Source: Mycobacterium paragordonae
GTDB lineage: Bacteria > Actinomycetota > Actinomycetes > Mycobacteriales > Mycobacteriaceae
NCBI RefSeq assembly: GCF_003614435.1
Contig: NZ_CP025546.1
Span: 6,510,001 to 6,574,000 of the forward strand
DNA length: 64,000 bases
Reading direction: 5' to 3'
Shown here: positions 39,992 to 49,508 of the stretch, one piece after another
How the letters are laid out: each line of letters begins with the position of its first letter
Position numbering within the stretch: position 1 is the first letter of the stretch
The notes under the pieces: model-generated
What the model was told of the DNA's origin: nothing
What the model saw: the letters and a program-made list of their open reading frames with translations, nothing else
The model's database searches: none
Translations under genes and position numbers: made by a program

Positions 39992-40364
39992 CGCTGATCC
40001 ACAGGGCAGCAGCGAGCCACCCCGTCGAGATCACCAACCCGGCGAACTCCAGCCAGCCGACCGTCGCGCCGGCACGGTGACCGGTATCGACCAGGTGACT
40101 CAGCGCATGCAGTGCCCAGTGCGCGGTGGCGAACGCCAGCGCCGGCACCCGCCAGGACGGCCACCGCAGCGCCGCCAGCAGCAACAGCCCCAGCGGCAGC
40201 TCGAACGAGGCGTTGTCGAAGATGTAGTGGTCGTTGCGAGTGCCGAACGCGCCGAGGCTGTCGAAGAAGACGCCGGGCGCGACGATCATGAACACGCCCA
40301 GGCCCACCGAATAACAGCCGAAGACGAGCAGGATCACCTCGACGTAGCGTGAGCGAACAGGCAT
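39978..40364 (-). CDS. Four-helix membrane protein of unknown function
   Basis: A 128-residue hydrophobic protein starting at the ATG at 40364. Helices are seen at VEVILLVFGCYSVGLGVFMI, LPLGLLLLAALRW, ALAFATAHWALHALSHL and LEFAGLVISTGWLAAALWIS. A conserved-looking loop, FGTRNDHYIFDNASFE, joins the first pair. I do not recognise a named family with confidence. It overlaps echA21 at the 3' end and is divergent from lipE. Confidence 0.7.
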   Translation of the reverse strand: MPVRSRYVEVILLVFGCYSVGLGVFMIVAPGVFFDSLGAFGTRNDHYIFDNASFELPLGLLLLAALRWPSWRVPALAFATAHWALHALSHLVDTGHRAGATVGWLEFAGLVISTGWLAAALWISATRR

Positions 40365-40388
40365 GGGTCCAAAGCTAGGCTGGCGCGA

Positions 40389-41630
40389 GTGACCTCGACA
40401 CCCGATGGCCGGATTCGTGTGCCGGCCGACCTGGACGCCGTGACGGCGATCGGCGAAGAAGACCACTCCGAGATCGACCAAGCCTCCGTCGACAGGATCT
40501 GGCAGGCCGCCCGGCACTGGTACCAGGCCGGCATGCATCCCGCTATCCAGCTCTGCATCCGTCGCAACGGGAAGGTCGTGCTCAACCGCGCGATCGGCCA
40601 CGGCTGGGGCAACGCGCCCACTGACGAACCCGACGCCGAGAAAATCCCGGTCACCACCGGCACGCCGTTCTGCGTGTACTCGGCGGCCAAGGGCATCACC
40701 GCGACCGTGGTGCACATGCTCGTCGACCAGGGGGTCTTCGCGCTCGACGACCGCGTCTGCGAATACATCCCCAGCTACACCAGCCACGGCAAGGACAAGA
40801 CGACGATCCGACACGTGCTCACCCACAGCGCGGGAGTCCCGTTCCCCACCGGCCCCAAGCCCGACCTGCGCCGCGCCGATGACCACGAATACGCGCAGGA
40901 ACAGCTCGGCAAACTACGGCCGCTGTATCCGCCCGGCCGGATGCACATGTATCACGCGCTGACCTGGGGCCCGCTCATGCGCGAAATCGTCTACGCGGCC
41001 GCCGGCAAAGACATCCGGGACATCCTGGCGGCCGAGATCCTGGAGCCGCTGAACTTCCGGTGGACCAACTTCGGCGTCGCACCCGAGGACATCCCGCTGG
41101 TCGCGCCCAGCCACCCGACCGGCAAGCCGCTCCCGCCGGCCATCGCGGCGATCTTCCGCAAGGCGATCGGCGGCACCGTGCACGAGATCATCCCCTACAC
41201 GAACACCCCGGCGTTCCTCTCCACCGTCGTGCCCTCGTCGAACACCATCTCCACCGCGGACGAACTGTCCCGGTTCGCCGAGATCTGGCGTCGCGGTGGC
41301 GAACTCGACGGTGTGCGCATCATGAGCCCGGAACGGATGTACGGCGCGGTGCAGCAAAGCCGCCGGTTGCGGCCCGACGTCGCGGTGGGACTGATGCCCG
41401 CCCGCTGGGGCACCGGATACATGCTGGGCACCGAGCGGTTCGGGCCGTTCGGCCGCAACGCGCCGCAGGCGTTCGGGAACCTGGGCCTGGCCAACATCGC
41501 GATCTGGGCTGACCCGGCGCGAGGCATGGCCGCCGGATTGATCAGCAGCGGAAAGCCCGGCAAGGATCCCGAGCTCAAGCGCTACAAGGCGTTGATGGAC
41601 ACCATCGCGGCGACGATCCCGCGCGTCTGA
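40389..41630 (+). CDS. lipE: Beta-lactamase-fold esterase LipE
   Basis: A 413-residue serine hydrolase of the class C beta-lactamase/esterase fold. The SxxK nucleophile motif is SAAK (Ser98-Lys101), and a YxN-like Tyr is in MHMYHALTWG. HTSAG-like VLTHSAGVPFPTG follows the fold. No signal peptide is seen, so it is probably cytosolic. M. tuberculosis LipE (Rv3775) belongs to the same group. The GTG at 40389 gives the family length. Likely a lipase/esterase and not a true beta-lactamase. Confidence 0.86.
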   Translation: MTSTPDGRIRVPADLDAVTAIGEEDHSEIDQASVDRIWQAARHWYQAGMHPAIQLCIRRNGKVVLNRAIGHGWGNAPTDEPDAEKIPVTTGTPFCVYSAAKGITATVVHMLVDQGVFALDDRVCEYIPSYTSHGKDKTTIRHVLTHSAGVPFPTGPKPDLRRADDHEYAQEQLGKLRPLYPPGRMHMYHALTWGPLMREIVYAAAGKDIRDILAAEILEPLNFRWTNFGVAPEDIPLVAPSHPTGKPLPPAIAAIFRKAIGGTVHEIIPYTNTPAFLSTVVPSSNTISTADELSRFAEIWRRGGELDGVRIMSPERMYGAVQQSRRLRPDVAVGLMPARWGTGYMLGTERFGPFGRNAPQAFGNLGLANIAIWADPARGMAAGLISSGKPGKDPELKRYKALMDTIAATIPRV

Positions 41631-41666
41631 GCGTTTGTCCCCGGGCTGCGCGGGCAACCACCGCGG

Positions 41667-42773
41667 ATGGACTCCGAACGTTTTCGTCAGCTGCTGGACA
41701 TGCCCGGCCCGTTCGTGTCGGTGTATTTCGAAGACACACACAACACCCCTGACGCCGATGAACAACTCGAGCTCAAGTGGCGTGCGCTGCGTGAGCAGTT
41801 GGAGAAACAGGGCGTCGACGACGCGGTGACGGCCGACATCGAGCGCGCGGTCCTGGACCTGCGACCGCCCGTCGGCTGGAGCGGCCGGGGCGTGGTGGCC
41901 GGCGCTGACGGCGTCGTGGTCAACGAGCACCTGTTGCGTCCCACCGCGACGACGGTGGTCCGCGTCTCCGAGCTGCCCTACATCGTCCCGATCGTCGAGC
42001 ATGGCTTCGTGACCCCTGCCTACCTGCTGATCGAGGTCGATCACACGGGTGCCGATATCACCACCCACATCGACGGTGTCTTGGAGACCGAAGCGGTCGA
42101 CGGTGGCGGTTACCCGGTGCACAAGGCGTCGGGCGCCGAAACGGCCGGATACGGCGATCCGCAGCAACGCACGGACGAAGCCGCACGCAAGAACATCCGC
42201 GCGGTCGCCGACCGTGTCACCGAATGGGTGGACGAGATGGCGGCTGACACGGTGTTCGTGGTCGGCGAAGTGCGGTCGAGGTCGGACCTGATCAAGGCGT
42301 TCGCCGAGCGGGTGCGGGACCGCGCGGTGCCGCTGGAAGTCGGCGCACGAAACAGCGGACACGACATCACCGAGGTACAGGGCCACATCGACGCCTGGTT
42401 CACCAAGCGGCGCCTCCGCGAAATCGATGACGCCGCACAACGTTTCGACGCGGAGCTGGGCCGGCAATCCGGGCGCGCCGCCGAAGGCCTGGACGCCGTG
42501 TGCTCGGCGTTGCGACAGGGGGCGGTGGAGACGTTGATCGTCGGTGAGATCGGGGACGCCACAGTCGTCGCCGACGAAGGACTCACAACCGTGGCGCCGA
42601 ATGCGAACCTGCTCTCCGAACAGGGCGCCGCGCCCGCTAAGACGCTGCGCGCCGACGAGGCGCTGCCGATGTTCGCGGTGTCGGTCGGGGCGGCGCTGGT
42701 GCGCACCGACGAGCGGATCGCTCCGACCGACGGCGTCGCCGCGGTGCTGCGCTACACGCCGACGCTGCACTGA
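41667..42773 (+). CDS. Rv2629-like baeRF-family protein, candidate ribosome-hibernation factor
   Basis: A 368-residue protein. From memory it aligns over its whole length with M. tuberculosis Rv2629: GPFVSVYFEDTHNTPDA, GRGVVAGADGVVVNEHLLRP, VDHTGADITTHIDGV, GEVRSRSDLIKAF, RADEALPMFAVSVGAALVR. That family is a bacterial relative of eRF1/Pelota, and the Balon-type members bind the ribosomal A site in dormant cells. Rv2629 belongs to the DosR dormancy regulon. No DosR-like site was identified upstream here. It lies between lipE and tRNA-Ser(TGA), away from the usual Rv2629 context. Confidence 0.82.
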   Translation: MDSERFRQLLDMPGPFVSVYFEDTHNTPDADEQLELKWRALREQLEKQGVDDAVTADIERAVLDLRPPVGWSGRGVVAGADGVVVNEHLLRPTATTVVRVSELPYIVPIVEHGFVTPAYLLIEVDHTGADITTHIDGVLETEAVDGGGYPVHKASGAETAGYGDPQQRTDEAARKNIRAVADRVTEWVDEMAADTVFVVGEVRSRSDLIKAFAERVRDRAVPLEVGARNSGHDITEVQGHIDAWFTKRRLREIDDAAQRFDAELGRQSGRAAEGLDAVCSALRQGAVETLIVGEIGDATVVADEGLTTVAPNANLLSEQGAAPAKTLRADEALPMFAVSVGAALVRTDERIAPTDGVAAVLRYTPTLH

Positions 42774-42857
42774 GGAATTCTGCATTGAGTCTGCGCTCAG
42801 GGCGGGCAGCACTCGCGATAGTTCGCCCGGTGCGCAGAGTCAACGCCACCAGATGAG

Positions 42858-42944
42858 CGGTGGCGGAGGGATTTGAACCCCCGGACGGTTTTAGCCGTCT
42901 CTCGCTTTCAAGGCGAGTGCATTAGGCCGCTCTGCCACGCCACC
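42858..42944 (-). tRNA. tRNA-Ser (anticodon TGA)
   Basis: The minus strand gives GGTGGCG/CGCCACC acceptor arms, an anticodon loop CTTGAAA between CTCGC and GCGAG, and a long variable arm (GACGGCTAAAACCGTC) nearly identical to that of tRNA-Ser(CGA). The T-loop is GGTTCAAATCC. It is 87 bases including the discriminator. Confidence 0.95.
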
Positions 42945-42980
42945 GCAAACAAGGGTAGCGGTGCTTGTAGCGTGGCCAGC

Positions 42981-43958
42981 ATGCGCGCCATCGTCGCCGA
43001 AACCGCCGAGCGGTTGGTCTGGCAGGACGTCCCCGATGCCACCGCCGGGCCCGGCGAAGTACTGATCAAGGTGGCGGCCGCCGGCGTCAATCGCGCCGAC
43101 GTGCTGCAGGCCGCGGGCAAGTACCCGCCACCCCCGGGCGCCAGCGAGACCATCGGCATGGAAGTCAGCGGGACCATCGCCGATGTGGGTGCCGAGGTCA
43201 CCAAATGGTCTGTCGGGCAAGAGGTTTGCGCGTTGTTGGCCGGCGGCGGCTACGCGGAGTACGTCGCCGTTCCGGCCGGGCAGGTGATGCCCGTGCCGGC
43301 GCCCCTGGACCTCGTCGACGCCGCCGGGGTCCCGGAAGTGGCCTGCACGGTCTGGTCGAACCTGGTGATGACCGCACACCTGGGTCCGGGCCAGTTGGTG
43401 CTGCTACATGGCGGGGCCAGCGGTATCGGCAGCCACGCGATCCAGGTGGCGCGCGCGTTGGGGGCCCGGGTGGCGGTCACCGCCGGGTCGGCGGACAAGC
43501 TCGAACTGTGCCGCGAACTGGGAGCCCAGATCGCCATCTCCTACCGCGACGAGGACTTCGTTGCGCGGCTGATGCAGGAGACCGACGGCAAAGGCGCCGA
43601 CGTGATTCTCGACATCATGGGCGCGGCCTATCTGGACCGCAACGTCGACGCGCTGGCCACCGACGGGCAACTGGTGATCATCGGTATGCAGGGCGGCGTG
43701 AAGGCCGAACTCAACATCGGCAAACTCATGGCCAAGCGGGCCCGCGTCATCGGCACCACGCTGCGCGCCCGTCCGGTCAGTGGACCGACCAGCAAGAGCG
43801 CCATCGTCGACGCGGTGACGACGTCGGTGTGGCCCATGTTCGCCAGCCAGCGGGTCCGCCCGATAATCGGCAAGCGGCTGCCGATCCAGGACGCGGCCGA
43901 GGCGCACCGCCTGCTGCAGTCGGGCGAGACGTTCGGGAAGATCCTGCTGACGGTTTAA
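42981..43958 (+). CDS. NAD(P)H quinone oxidoreductase (Rv3777-like)
   Basis: A 325-residue MDR protein with PIG3-like form. It has [20 protein letters not shown], then [18 protein letters not shown], nucleotide site [20 protein letters not shown] and [18 protein letters not shown]. No zinc ligands are visible. It would reduce quinones or enones with NADPH. The ATG at 42981 is 36 bases from the divergent tRNA. Its stop overlaps the stop of the convergent aminotransferase-like gene by four bases. The order matches Rv3777/Rv3778c. Confidence 0.9.
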   Translation: MRAIVAETAERLVWQDVPDATAGPGEVLIKVAAAGVNRADVLQAAGKYPPPPGASETIGMEVSGTIADVGAEVTKWSVGQEVCALLAGGGYAEYVAVPAGQVMPVPAPLDLVDAAGVPEVACTVWSNLVMTAHLGPGQLVLLHGGASGIGSHAIQVARALGARVAVTAGSADKLELCRELGAQIAISYRDEDFVARLMQETDGKGADVILDIMGAAYLDRNVDALATDGQLVIIGMQGGVKAELNIGKLMAKRARVIGTTLRARPVSGPTSKSAIVDAVTTSVWPMFASQRVRPIIGKRLPIQDAAEAHRLLQSGETFGKILLTV

Positions 43959-45151
43959 CCCAGGGAGGCGAGCGCGCGCACCAGCTGGTCTACCTCGGCC
44001 ATCGTCGAGTAGTGCGCCAAACCGACGGTGACCGCGCCACCGATGTCGTTGACGCCCAGCACATCCAGCACGCGCGAACTCGCGTTGGCAATCGCCAGAA
44101 TCCCGTTGTCGGCCAGCCGCTGCACCACCCGGTCAGCCGGCACCTCGTTGACCGCGAAACTGATCACCGGTATCCGCGACTCCGGCCGGCCGAGCAGGAT
44201 CACCAGTGGGAGCGACCGCAACGACACCATCAGGTAGTCGTAGATCCGGTTCAGGTACGACGAGGCGGACTGCATCGAGACCGACAGCCGTTCCCGTCTG
44301 CTCCCCCGAGCCGACTCGTCCAGTGCGGCGAGGTACTCGATGCTCGCGACGACGCCGGCCAGCAAACCGAACTGGTGCCCGCCCACCTCCAGCCGCTCGG
44401 GCCCGGTGGCATACGGGTTGGTGGAGACCGAGCTGAAGGTGTTGATCAGTGCCGGCTCGCGGAACACCATCGCCCCGATCGGCGGTCCGCCCCAATTCAC
44501 GGCGTTCACCGCCACCACGTCGGCTTCGGTCTCCTTGATGTCCATCAGCCGGTAGGGCGCGGCCGCAGAATGGTCGACCACCACCAGCGCACCCACGTCG
44601 TGCGCCAGTTTCGTCGCCGCCCGCAGGTCGGTGACGGCGCCCAGCGTCCCGGACGCCGAGGTGACGGCCACCAGCCGGGTGGACTTGTTGATCAGACTCT
44701 CCCACTGCCAGGTCGGCAGCTCTCCGGTCTCGATGTCGACCTCGGCCCACTTGACCTTTGCGCCGTAGCGGTGCGAGGCGCGCAGCCACGGCGCGATGTT
44801 CGCCTCGTCGTCCAGACGGCTGACGACGACCTCGTACCCGAGGCCGGCGCGCGCCGACGACGCCTCGGCCAGCGAGGCCAGCAGCACGGCGCGATCGGCA
44901 CCCAGCACGACACCGCTGGGATCGGCGTTGACTAGATCGGCTACCGCCTCGCGGGCCGCGTCCAGCACCGCGGCGCTGCGCCGCGCGGATGGGTGTGCCC
45001 CCGCTGTGCCGGCGCCGGACCGGCGGAAGGCGGTGGACACCGTTGTTGCCACGGAGTCGGGAATGAGCATGCCTGTCGGTGCATCGAAGTGCACCCATCC
45101 GTCACCAAGCGAAGGGTGCAGTCCGCGCACCCGGGCGACGTCGTAGGCCAT
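43955..45151 (-). CDS. Class-V aminotransferase-fold protein lacking the PLP lysine (Rv3778c-like)
   Basis: A 398-residue protein of the cysteine desulfurase/selenocysteine lyase fold. The active-site strands are present: [26 protein letters not shown] (cofactor Asp) and the GP loop at [11 protein letters not shown]. The Schiff-base Lys expected three residues before that loop is Asn219. The exact length matches what I recall for Rv3778c. It may bind PLP without classical chemistry or have another role. The ATG at 45151 is in the family position. It is convergent with the quinone oxidoreductase. Confidence 0.85.
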   Translation of the reverse strand: MAYDVARVRGLHPSLGDGWVHFDAPTGMLIPDSVATTVSTAFRRSGAGTAGAHPSARRSAAVLDAAREAVADLVNADPSGVVLGADRAVLLASLAEASSARAGLGYEVVVSRLDDEANIAPWLRASHRYGAKVKWAEVDIETGELPTWQWESLINKSTRLVAVTSASGTLGAVTDLRAATKLAHDVGALVVVDHSAAAPYRLMDIKETEADVVAVNAVNWGGPPIGAMVFREPALINTFSSVSTNPYATGPERLEVGGHQFGLLAGVVASIEYLAALDESARGSRRERLSVSMQSASSYLNRIYDYLMVSLRSLPLVILLGRPESRIPVISFAVNEVPADRVVQRLADNGILAIANASSRVLDVLGVNDIGGAVTVGLAHYSTMAEVDQLVRALASLG

Positions 45152-45270
45152 GCCAGCCACCTTAGAGCTAACGCAATTTCCCCAAATGAGTGTCGGAGCG
45201 GGTGCGCTATAGACGTTCCAGCCGTTACCGGCCTCCCGAGTCAACACACCCGGGCAGCCATACTAGTCGA

Positions 45271-47238
45271 GTGAGCTTGTGGTTCGGAACGCTGATCGCA
45301 TTGGTTCTGCTGATCGCACCGGGTGCCATCGTCGCACGTATCGCGCAGTTGAATTGGCCCGTCGCCATCGCCGCCGGTCCAGCACTGACATACGGCGTCG
45401 TGGCCCTGGCGATCATCCCCTATGGTGCGCTGGGCATCCCGTGGAACGGATGGACGGCGCTGGCGGCGCTGGCCGTCGTCTGCCTGGTGGCGACAGTGCT
45501 GCAACTGCTGCTCGCCCGCTTCCGCGATAAACAGGCCGAAGCGCACGGCATCAACCCCGGCCCGGCGATCGTCGTCGCGGCCGGTGTGCTGCTGGGGGTT
45601 GTGCTGATCGGCTGGGCGGCGTTCAGCGGTATCCCGCACTGGCAATCGATCCCCAGCACCTGGGACGCGGTGTGGCACGGCAATCAGGTGCGCTGGATCC
45701 TCGACGTCGGCCAGGCTTCGCCGACCCATATGGGCGAACTGCGCAACGTCGAGACCCACGCGCTGCTCTACTATCCGTCGGTCTTCCCGGCTCTCACGGC
45801 CGTGTTCTGCCAGTTGACCGGCGCGGCGGCCGCCACCGGCTACACGCTGAACTCCTTGGCAGTCGCCATCTGGCTTTTCCCGGTGAGCGCGGCCGTCCTC
45901 GCCTGGCGCGCCTTGCGGACGCATACCACCGAATGGCGCACCGCGGTGACCGCGGCCACCGCCGCCGCGCTCTCGGCTTCGTTCACCGCGGTGCCCTACG
46001 TCGAGTTCGACACGGCCGCGATGCCCAACCTGGCGGCCTACGGGGTCGCCATCCCGGCCATGGCCCTGATCACCTCGACGGTGCAGCACCGCGACCGCAT
46101 CCCGGTGGCCGTCCTGGGGCTCGTCGGCGTCTTCTCGGTGCACATCACCGGCGGCATCATCGCCGTGCTGCTGGTGGGCGCCTGGTGGCTGTTCGAGGCG
46201 CTGTGGCACCCGGTGCGGGGCCGCGCCCGGGACCTTGCGGTGTTGGCCGGCGTCGGGTTGATCTCGGGCCTCATCCTGTTACCGCAGTTCCTGAGCGTCA
46301 CCAAGCAGGAAGACATCATCGCCGGGCACTCGTTCCTGACCTACCTCAGCATGCGACACGGCCTGTTCGACGCCGTGTTCATGCACTCCCGGCATCTCAA
46401 CGACTTCCCCTACCAGTGGGCGCTTAGCTTCCTGTGCGCCGTCGGCGGGTTCATCATGCTGGTCAAGAAGATCTGGTGGCCGCTGGCCGTGTGGCTGTTG
46501 TTCATCGTGATCAACGTCGATGCGGGCACTCCCCTGCGGGGTCCGTTCGGCCGGGTGGCCGGGGCAGTCGGCGAGTTCTTCTACAAGGACCCGCGCCGCA
46601 TCGCCGCGGCCACGACCCCGCTGTTCAACCTGATGGCGGCGGTCGCGCTGGTCACCCTGGTTGCGGGGGCGGTGGCCCTGGTCAAGCGGCTCGTCCAGCC
46701 GCGCAAGCCGATGCCGTCGCGTTTCTGGGCGACGGCCACCGCGGTGCTGCTGATCGGCATCAGCGTGGCCAGTGCCTGGCACTACTTCCCGCGACACCGG
46801 TTCCTGTTCGGCGACAAGTACGACTCGATCATCGTCGACCAACGCGACCTGGAAGCCATGGCTTATCTGGCGAAGCTGCCGGGCGCCCACGACACGATGA
46901 TCGGCAACTCCAACGTCGACGGCACCTCCTGGATGTACGCGGTGGCCGGTCTGCATCCGCTGTGGACCCACTACGACTACCCGGTGCAGATGGGCCCGGG
47001 CTACCACCGCTACATCTTCTGGGCGTTCGCTAAGAAGGGCGACTCCGATCCCCGGGTGGTGGAGGCGATCAAAGCCCTCAACATCCGCTACGTGTTAGCC
47101 AGCGGCCCGACGATCCGAGGGTTCAAAGTTCCCGAAGGACTATATTTTCTGGACAAGTCGCCGTACTGGAACCTGATCTACGACAACGGCGGCGCCCAGA
47201 TCTACGAGTGGCACGGCGATACCCCGGTGCACCCCTAG
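45271..47238 (+). CDS. Polytopic membrane enzyme of the arabinogalactan cluster (Rv3779-like)
   Basis: A 655-residue integral membrane protein with about twelve hydrophobic helices. It begins LWFGTLIALVLLIAPGAIVA. A conserved loop, STWDAVWHGNQVRWILDVGQ, carries acidic residues as in GT-C glycosyltransferases. The C-terminal soluble part ends in YEWHGDTPVHP. In M. tuberculosis Rv3779 has been linked to polyprenyl-phosphomannose synthesis. The GTG at 45271 places the first helix at the start. It is followed by bpa after 16 bases. Confidence 0.85.
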   Translation: MSLWFGTLIALVLLIAPGAIVARIAQLNWPVAIAAGPALTYGVVALAIIPYGALGIPWNGWTALAALAVVCLVATVLQLLLARFRDKQAEAHGINPGPAIVVAAGVLLGVVLIGWAAFSGIPHWQSIPSTWDAVWHGNQVRWILDVGQASPTHMGELRNVETHALLYYPSVFPALTAVFCQLTGAAAATGYTLNSLAVAIWLFPVSAAVLAWRALRTHTTEWRTAVTAATAAALSASFTAVPYVEFDTAAMPNLAAYGVAIPAMALITSTVQHRDRIPVAVLGLVGVFSVHITGGIIAVLLVGAWWLFEALWHPVRGRARDLAVLAGVGLISGLILLPQFLSVTKQEDIIAGHSFLTYLSMRHGLFDAVFMHSRHLNDFPYQWALSFLCAVGGFIMLVKKIWWPLAVWLLFIVINVDAGTPLRGPFGRVAGAVGEFFYKDPRRIAAATTPLFNLMAAVALVTLVAGAVALVKRLVQPRKPMPSRFWATATAVLLIGISVASAWHYFPRHRFLFGDKYDSIIVDQRDLEAMAYLAKLPGAHDTMIGNSNVDGTSWMYAVAGLHPLWTHYDYPVQMGPGYHRYIFWAFAKKGDSDPRVVEAIKALNIRYVLASGPTIRGFKVPEGLYFLDKSPYWNLIYDNGGAQIYEWHGDTPVHP

Positions 47239-47254
47239 ACCACACACAAGGACG

Positions 47255-47800
47255 GTGATTGCGTTGGCCAACGGCAACGACGACCACGCCGACGACAGCG
47301 ACGGCATCGAGATAATCGGCGGAGTCGACCCGCGGCTGATGGCGTTGCGTCAGGATGACGCGGACGATTCCGACGAGCGCTCGCTGACCGATCTCGTCGA
47401 GCAGCCCGCCAAGGTGATGCGGATCGGCACCATGATCAAGCAGCTACTCGAAGAGGTGCGCGCCGCTCCGCTGGACGAAGCCAGTCGCACCCGGCTGCGT
47501 GACATCCACGCCACCAGCATCCGCGAGCTCGAGGACGGCCTGGCACCGGAACTTCGCGAAGAACTCGAACGACTCACCCTGCCCTTCAATGAGGACACCG
47601 CGCCGTCGGACGCCGAGTTGCGGATCGCGCAGGCCCAGCTGGTCGGTTGGCTGGAGGGGCTTTTCCACGGCATTCAGACGGCGCTGTTCGCCCAGCAGAT
47701 GGCCGCCCGGGCGCAGCTCGAGCAGATGCGGCAGGGCGCGCTGCCGCCCGGGATCGGCAAGCCGGGCCCGCACGGGCACGGCACCGGACAGTACCTGTAA
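47255..47800 (+). CDS. bpa: Bacterial proteasome activator
   Basis: A 181-residue helical protein. The C-terminus is GTGQYL, the HbYX-like tail used by Bpa/PafE to dock into the 20S proteasome alpha ring. The conserved core includes SLTDLVEQPAKVMRIGTMIK and LVGWLEGLFHGIQTALFAQQ. It opens the proteasome for ATP-independent degradation of unfolded proteins. The GTG at 47255, behind AAGGACG, matches the N-terminus I recall for Rv3780. It overlaps no gene but is 3 bases from wzt and likely cotranscribed. Confidence 0.93.
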   Translation: MIALANGNDDHADDSDGIEIIGGVDPRLMALRQDDADDSDERSLTDLVEQPAKVMRIGTMIKQLLEEVRAAPLDEASRTRLRDIHATSIRELEDGLAPELREELERLTLPFNEDTAPSDAELRIAQAQLVGWLEGLFHGIQTALFAQQMAARAQLEQMRQGALPPGIGKPGPHGHGTGQYL

Positions 47801-47803
47801 GCC

Positions 47804-48601
47804 GTGTCGAGCGGTCCCCACATCGAGACCCGCGACGCGTGGGTCGAATTCCCGATCTTCGACGCCAAGTCGCGGTCGTTGAAGAAGGCGTTCCTGGGCA
47901 AGGCCGGCGGCGCGATCGGCCGCAACGCCTCCAACGTGGTGGTCATCGAGGCGTTGCGGGATATCACCATGTCGCTGGAGCTCGGCGACAGGGTCGGGTT
48001 GGTGGGTCACAACGGTGCGGGCAAATCGACTCTGCTGCGCCTACTTTCGGGCATCTACGAACCCACGCGCGGCTGGGCGAAGGTGACCGGCCGGGTGGCG
48101 CCGGTGTTCGATCTGGGTATCGGCATGGATCCCGAGATCTCTGGCTACGAGAACATCATCATCCGGGGCCTGTTCCTGGGTCAGACCCGCAAGCAGATGC
48201 TGGCCAAGGTCGACGAGATCGCCGAGTTCACCGAATTGGGCGATTACCTGTCGATGCCGCTGCGCACCTACTCCACGGGCATGCGGGTGCGGCTGGCGAT
48301 GGGAGTGGTCACCAGCATCGACCCGGAGATCCTGTTGCTCGACGAAGGCATCGGCGCGGTGGACGCCGAATTCCTGAAAAAGGCGCAGTCGCGGCTGCAG
48401 AGTTTGGTCGAGCGTTCCGGAATCCTGGTATTCGCAAGCCATTCCAACGAATTCCTGGCCCGGCTGTGCAAGACGGCGATGTGGATCGACCATGGCTTGA
48501 TCCGCCAGAGCGGCGGTATCGAAGACGTGGTGCGCGCCTACGAGGGTGACGACGCGGCGCGGCACGTGCGTGAAGTCCTCGCCGAGACCGCGCGTGAGTG
48601 A
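47804..48601 (+). CDS. wzt: Polysaccharide ABC transporter ATPase
   Basis: A 265-residue ATPase. Walker A is GHNGAGKST at residues 68-76; it has the polysaccharide-exporter signature YSTGMRVRLAMGV and Walker B ILLLDEGI. It has no C-terminal glycan-binding domain, as for Rv3781. With the permease at 49505 it is thought to flip the galactan lipid intermediate across the membrane. The GTG start is 3 bases after bpa. It overlaps glfT1 by eight bases. Annotated in M. tuberculosis as RfbE. Confidence 0.92.
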   Translation: MSSGPHIETRDAWVEFPIFDAKSRSLKKAFLGKAGGAIGRNASNVVVIEALRDITMSLELGDRVGLVGHNGAGKSTLLRLLSGIYEPTRGWAKVTGRVAPVFDLGIGMDPEISGYENIIIRGLFLGQTRKQMLAKVDEIAEFTELGDYLSMPLRTYSTGMRVRLAMGVVTSIDPEILLLDEGIGAVDAEFLKKAQSRLQSLVERSGILVFASHSNEFLARLCKTAMWIDHGLIRQSGGIEDVVRAYEGDDAARHVREVLAETARE

Positions 48602-49508
48602 CCGCGTCTTCGCCGTCGTGGTCACCCACCGGCGCCCCGAGGAACTCGCCCGCTCACTGGAGATGCTGTCCACCCAGACCCGGCCACCCGACCGGCTCAT
48701 CGTCATCGACAACGACGCTTCCGGCGATGCGCGCGTCAGCGATCTCGTTGCGGCACAAGCGATTCCGTCGACCTATCTGAATTCCTGGCGAAACCTCGGC
48801 GGCGCCGGCGGTTTCGCGCTGGGCATGCTGCTGGCCCTTGCCCACGGGGCGGACTGGATCTGGCTGGCCGACGACGACGGGCGCGCCGCGGACACCGATG
48901 TGCTGGCTACCCTGCTGGCGTGCGCCGAGAAGCACGGACTGGCCGAGGTGTCCCCGATGGTGTGCAACATCGACGACCCCGACGCACTGGCGTTCCCGTT
49001 ACGTCGCGGTCTGGTGTGGCGCCGGCGGGTCAGTGAGTTGCGCACCGAAACAGAACAGGACCTATTGCCCGGCATCGCGTCGCTGTTCAACGGCGCGCTG
49101 TTTCGCGCGTCCACGCTGGAGGCGATCGGGGTCCCGGATCTGCGGTTGTTCATCCGCGGCGACGAAGTGGAGATGCACCGCCGGCTGGTGCGCTCCGGCC
49201 TGCCGTTCGGCACCTGCCTGGACACCGTGTACCTGCACCCGTGCGGGTCCGACGAGTTCAAGCCGATCTTGGGCGGCCGCATGCACACCCAGTACCCGGA
49301 CGACACCACCAAACGGTTCTTCACCTACCGCAACCGCGGTTACGTGCTGTCCCAGCCGGGGCTGCGCAAGCTGCTGTTCCAGGAATGGGTGCGCTTCGGC
49401 TGGTTCTTCCTGGTGACGCGCCGCGATCCCAAAGGGCTGCTGGAGTGGGTCCGGCTGCGCCGGCTGGGACGTGAAGAGAAGTTCGCACGGCCGGGAGGTT
49501 CCTCATGA
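48594..49508 (+). CDS. glfT1: Galactofuranosyltransferase GlfT1
   Basis: A 304-residue GT2-type enzyme starting at a GTG at 48594. It begins VFAVVVTHRRPEELARSLEM, with the nucleotide/metal motif DDD in WIWLADDDGRAAD (residues 93-95), and RGDEVEMHRRLVRSGLPFG for acceptor binding. It adds the first galactofuranose residues to the decaprenyl-linked GlcNAc-rhamnose primer of arabinogalactan. Length equals that of Rv3782 as I recall. It overlaps wzt by eight and the permease by four bases. Confidence 0.93.
   Translation: MSDRVFAVVVTHRRPEELARSLEMLSTQTRPPDRLIVIDNDASGDARVSDLVAAQAIPSTYLNSWRNLGGAGGFALGMLLALAHGADWIWLADDDGRAADTDVLATLLACAEKHGLAEVSPMVCNIDDPDALAFPLRRGLVWRRRVSELRTETEQDLLPGIASLFNGALFRASTLEAIGVPDLRLFIRGDEVEMHRRLVRSGLPFGTCLDTVYLHPCGSDEFKPILGGRMHTQYPDDTTKRFFTYRNRGYVLSQPGLRKLLFQEWVRFGWFFLVTRRDPKGLLEWVRLRRLGREEKFARPGGSS

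Noticed and set aside
40389..41630. LipE as a true beta-lactamase
   Set aside because: It has an SxxK motif, but no signal peptide and lacks a clear KTG-type third motif; it fits the esterase branch better.
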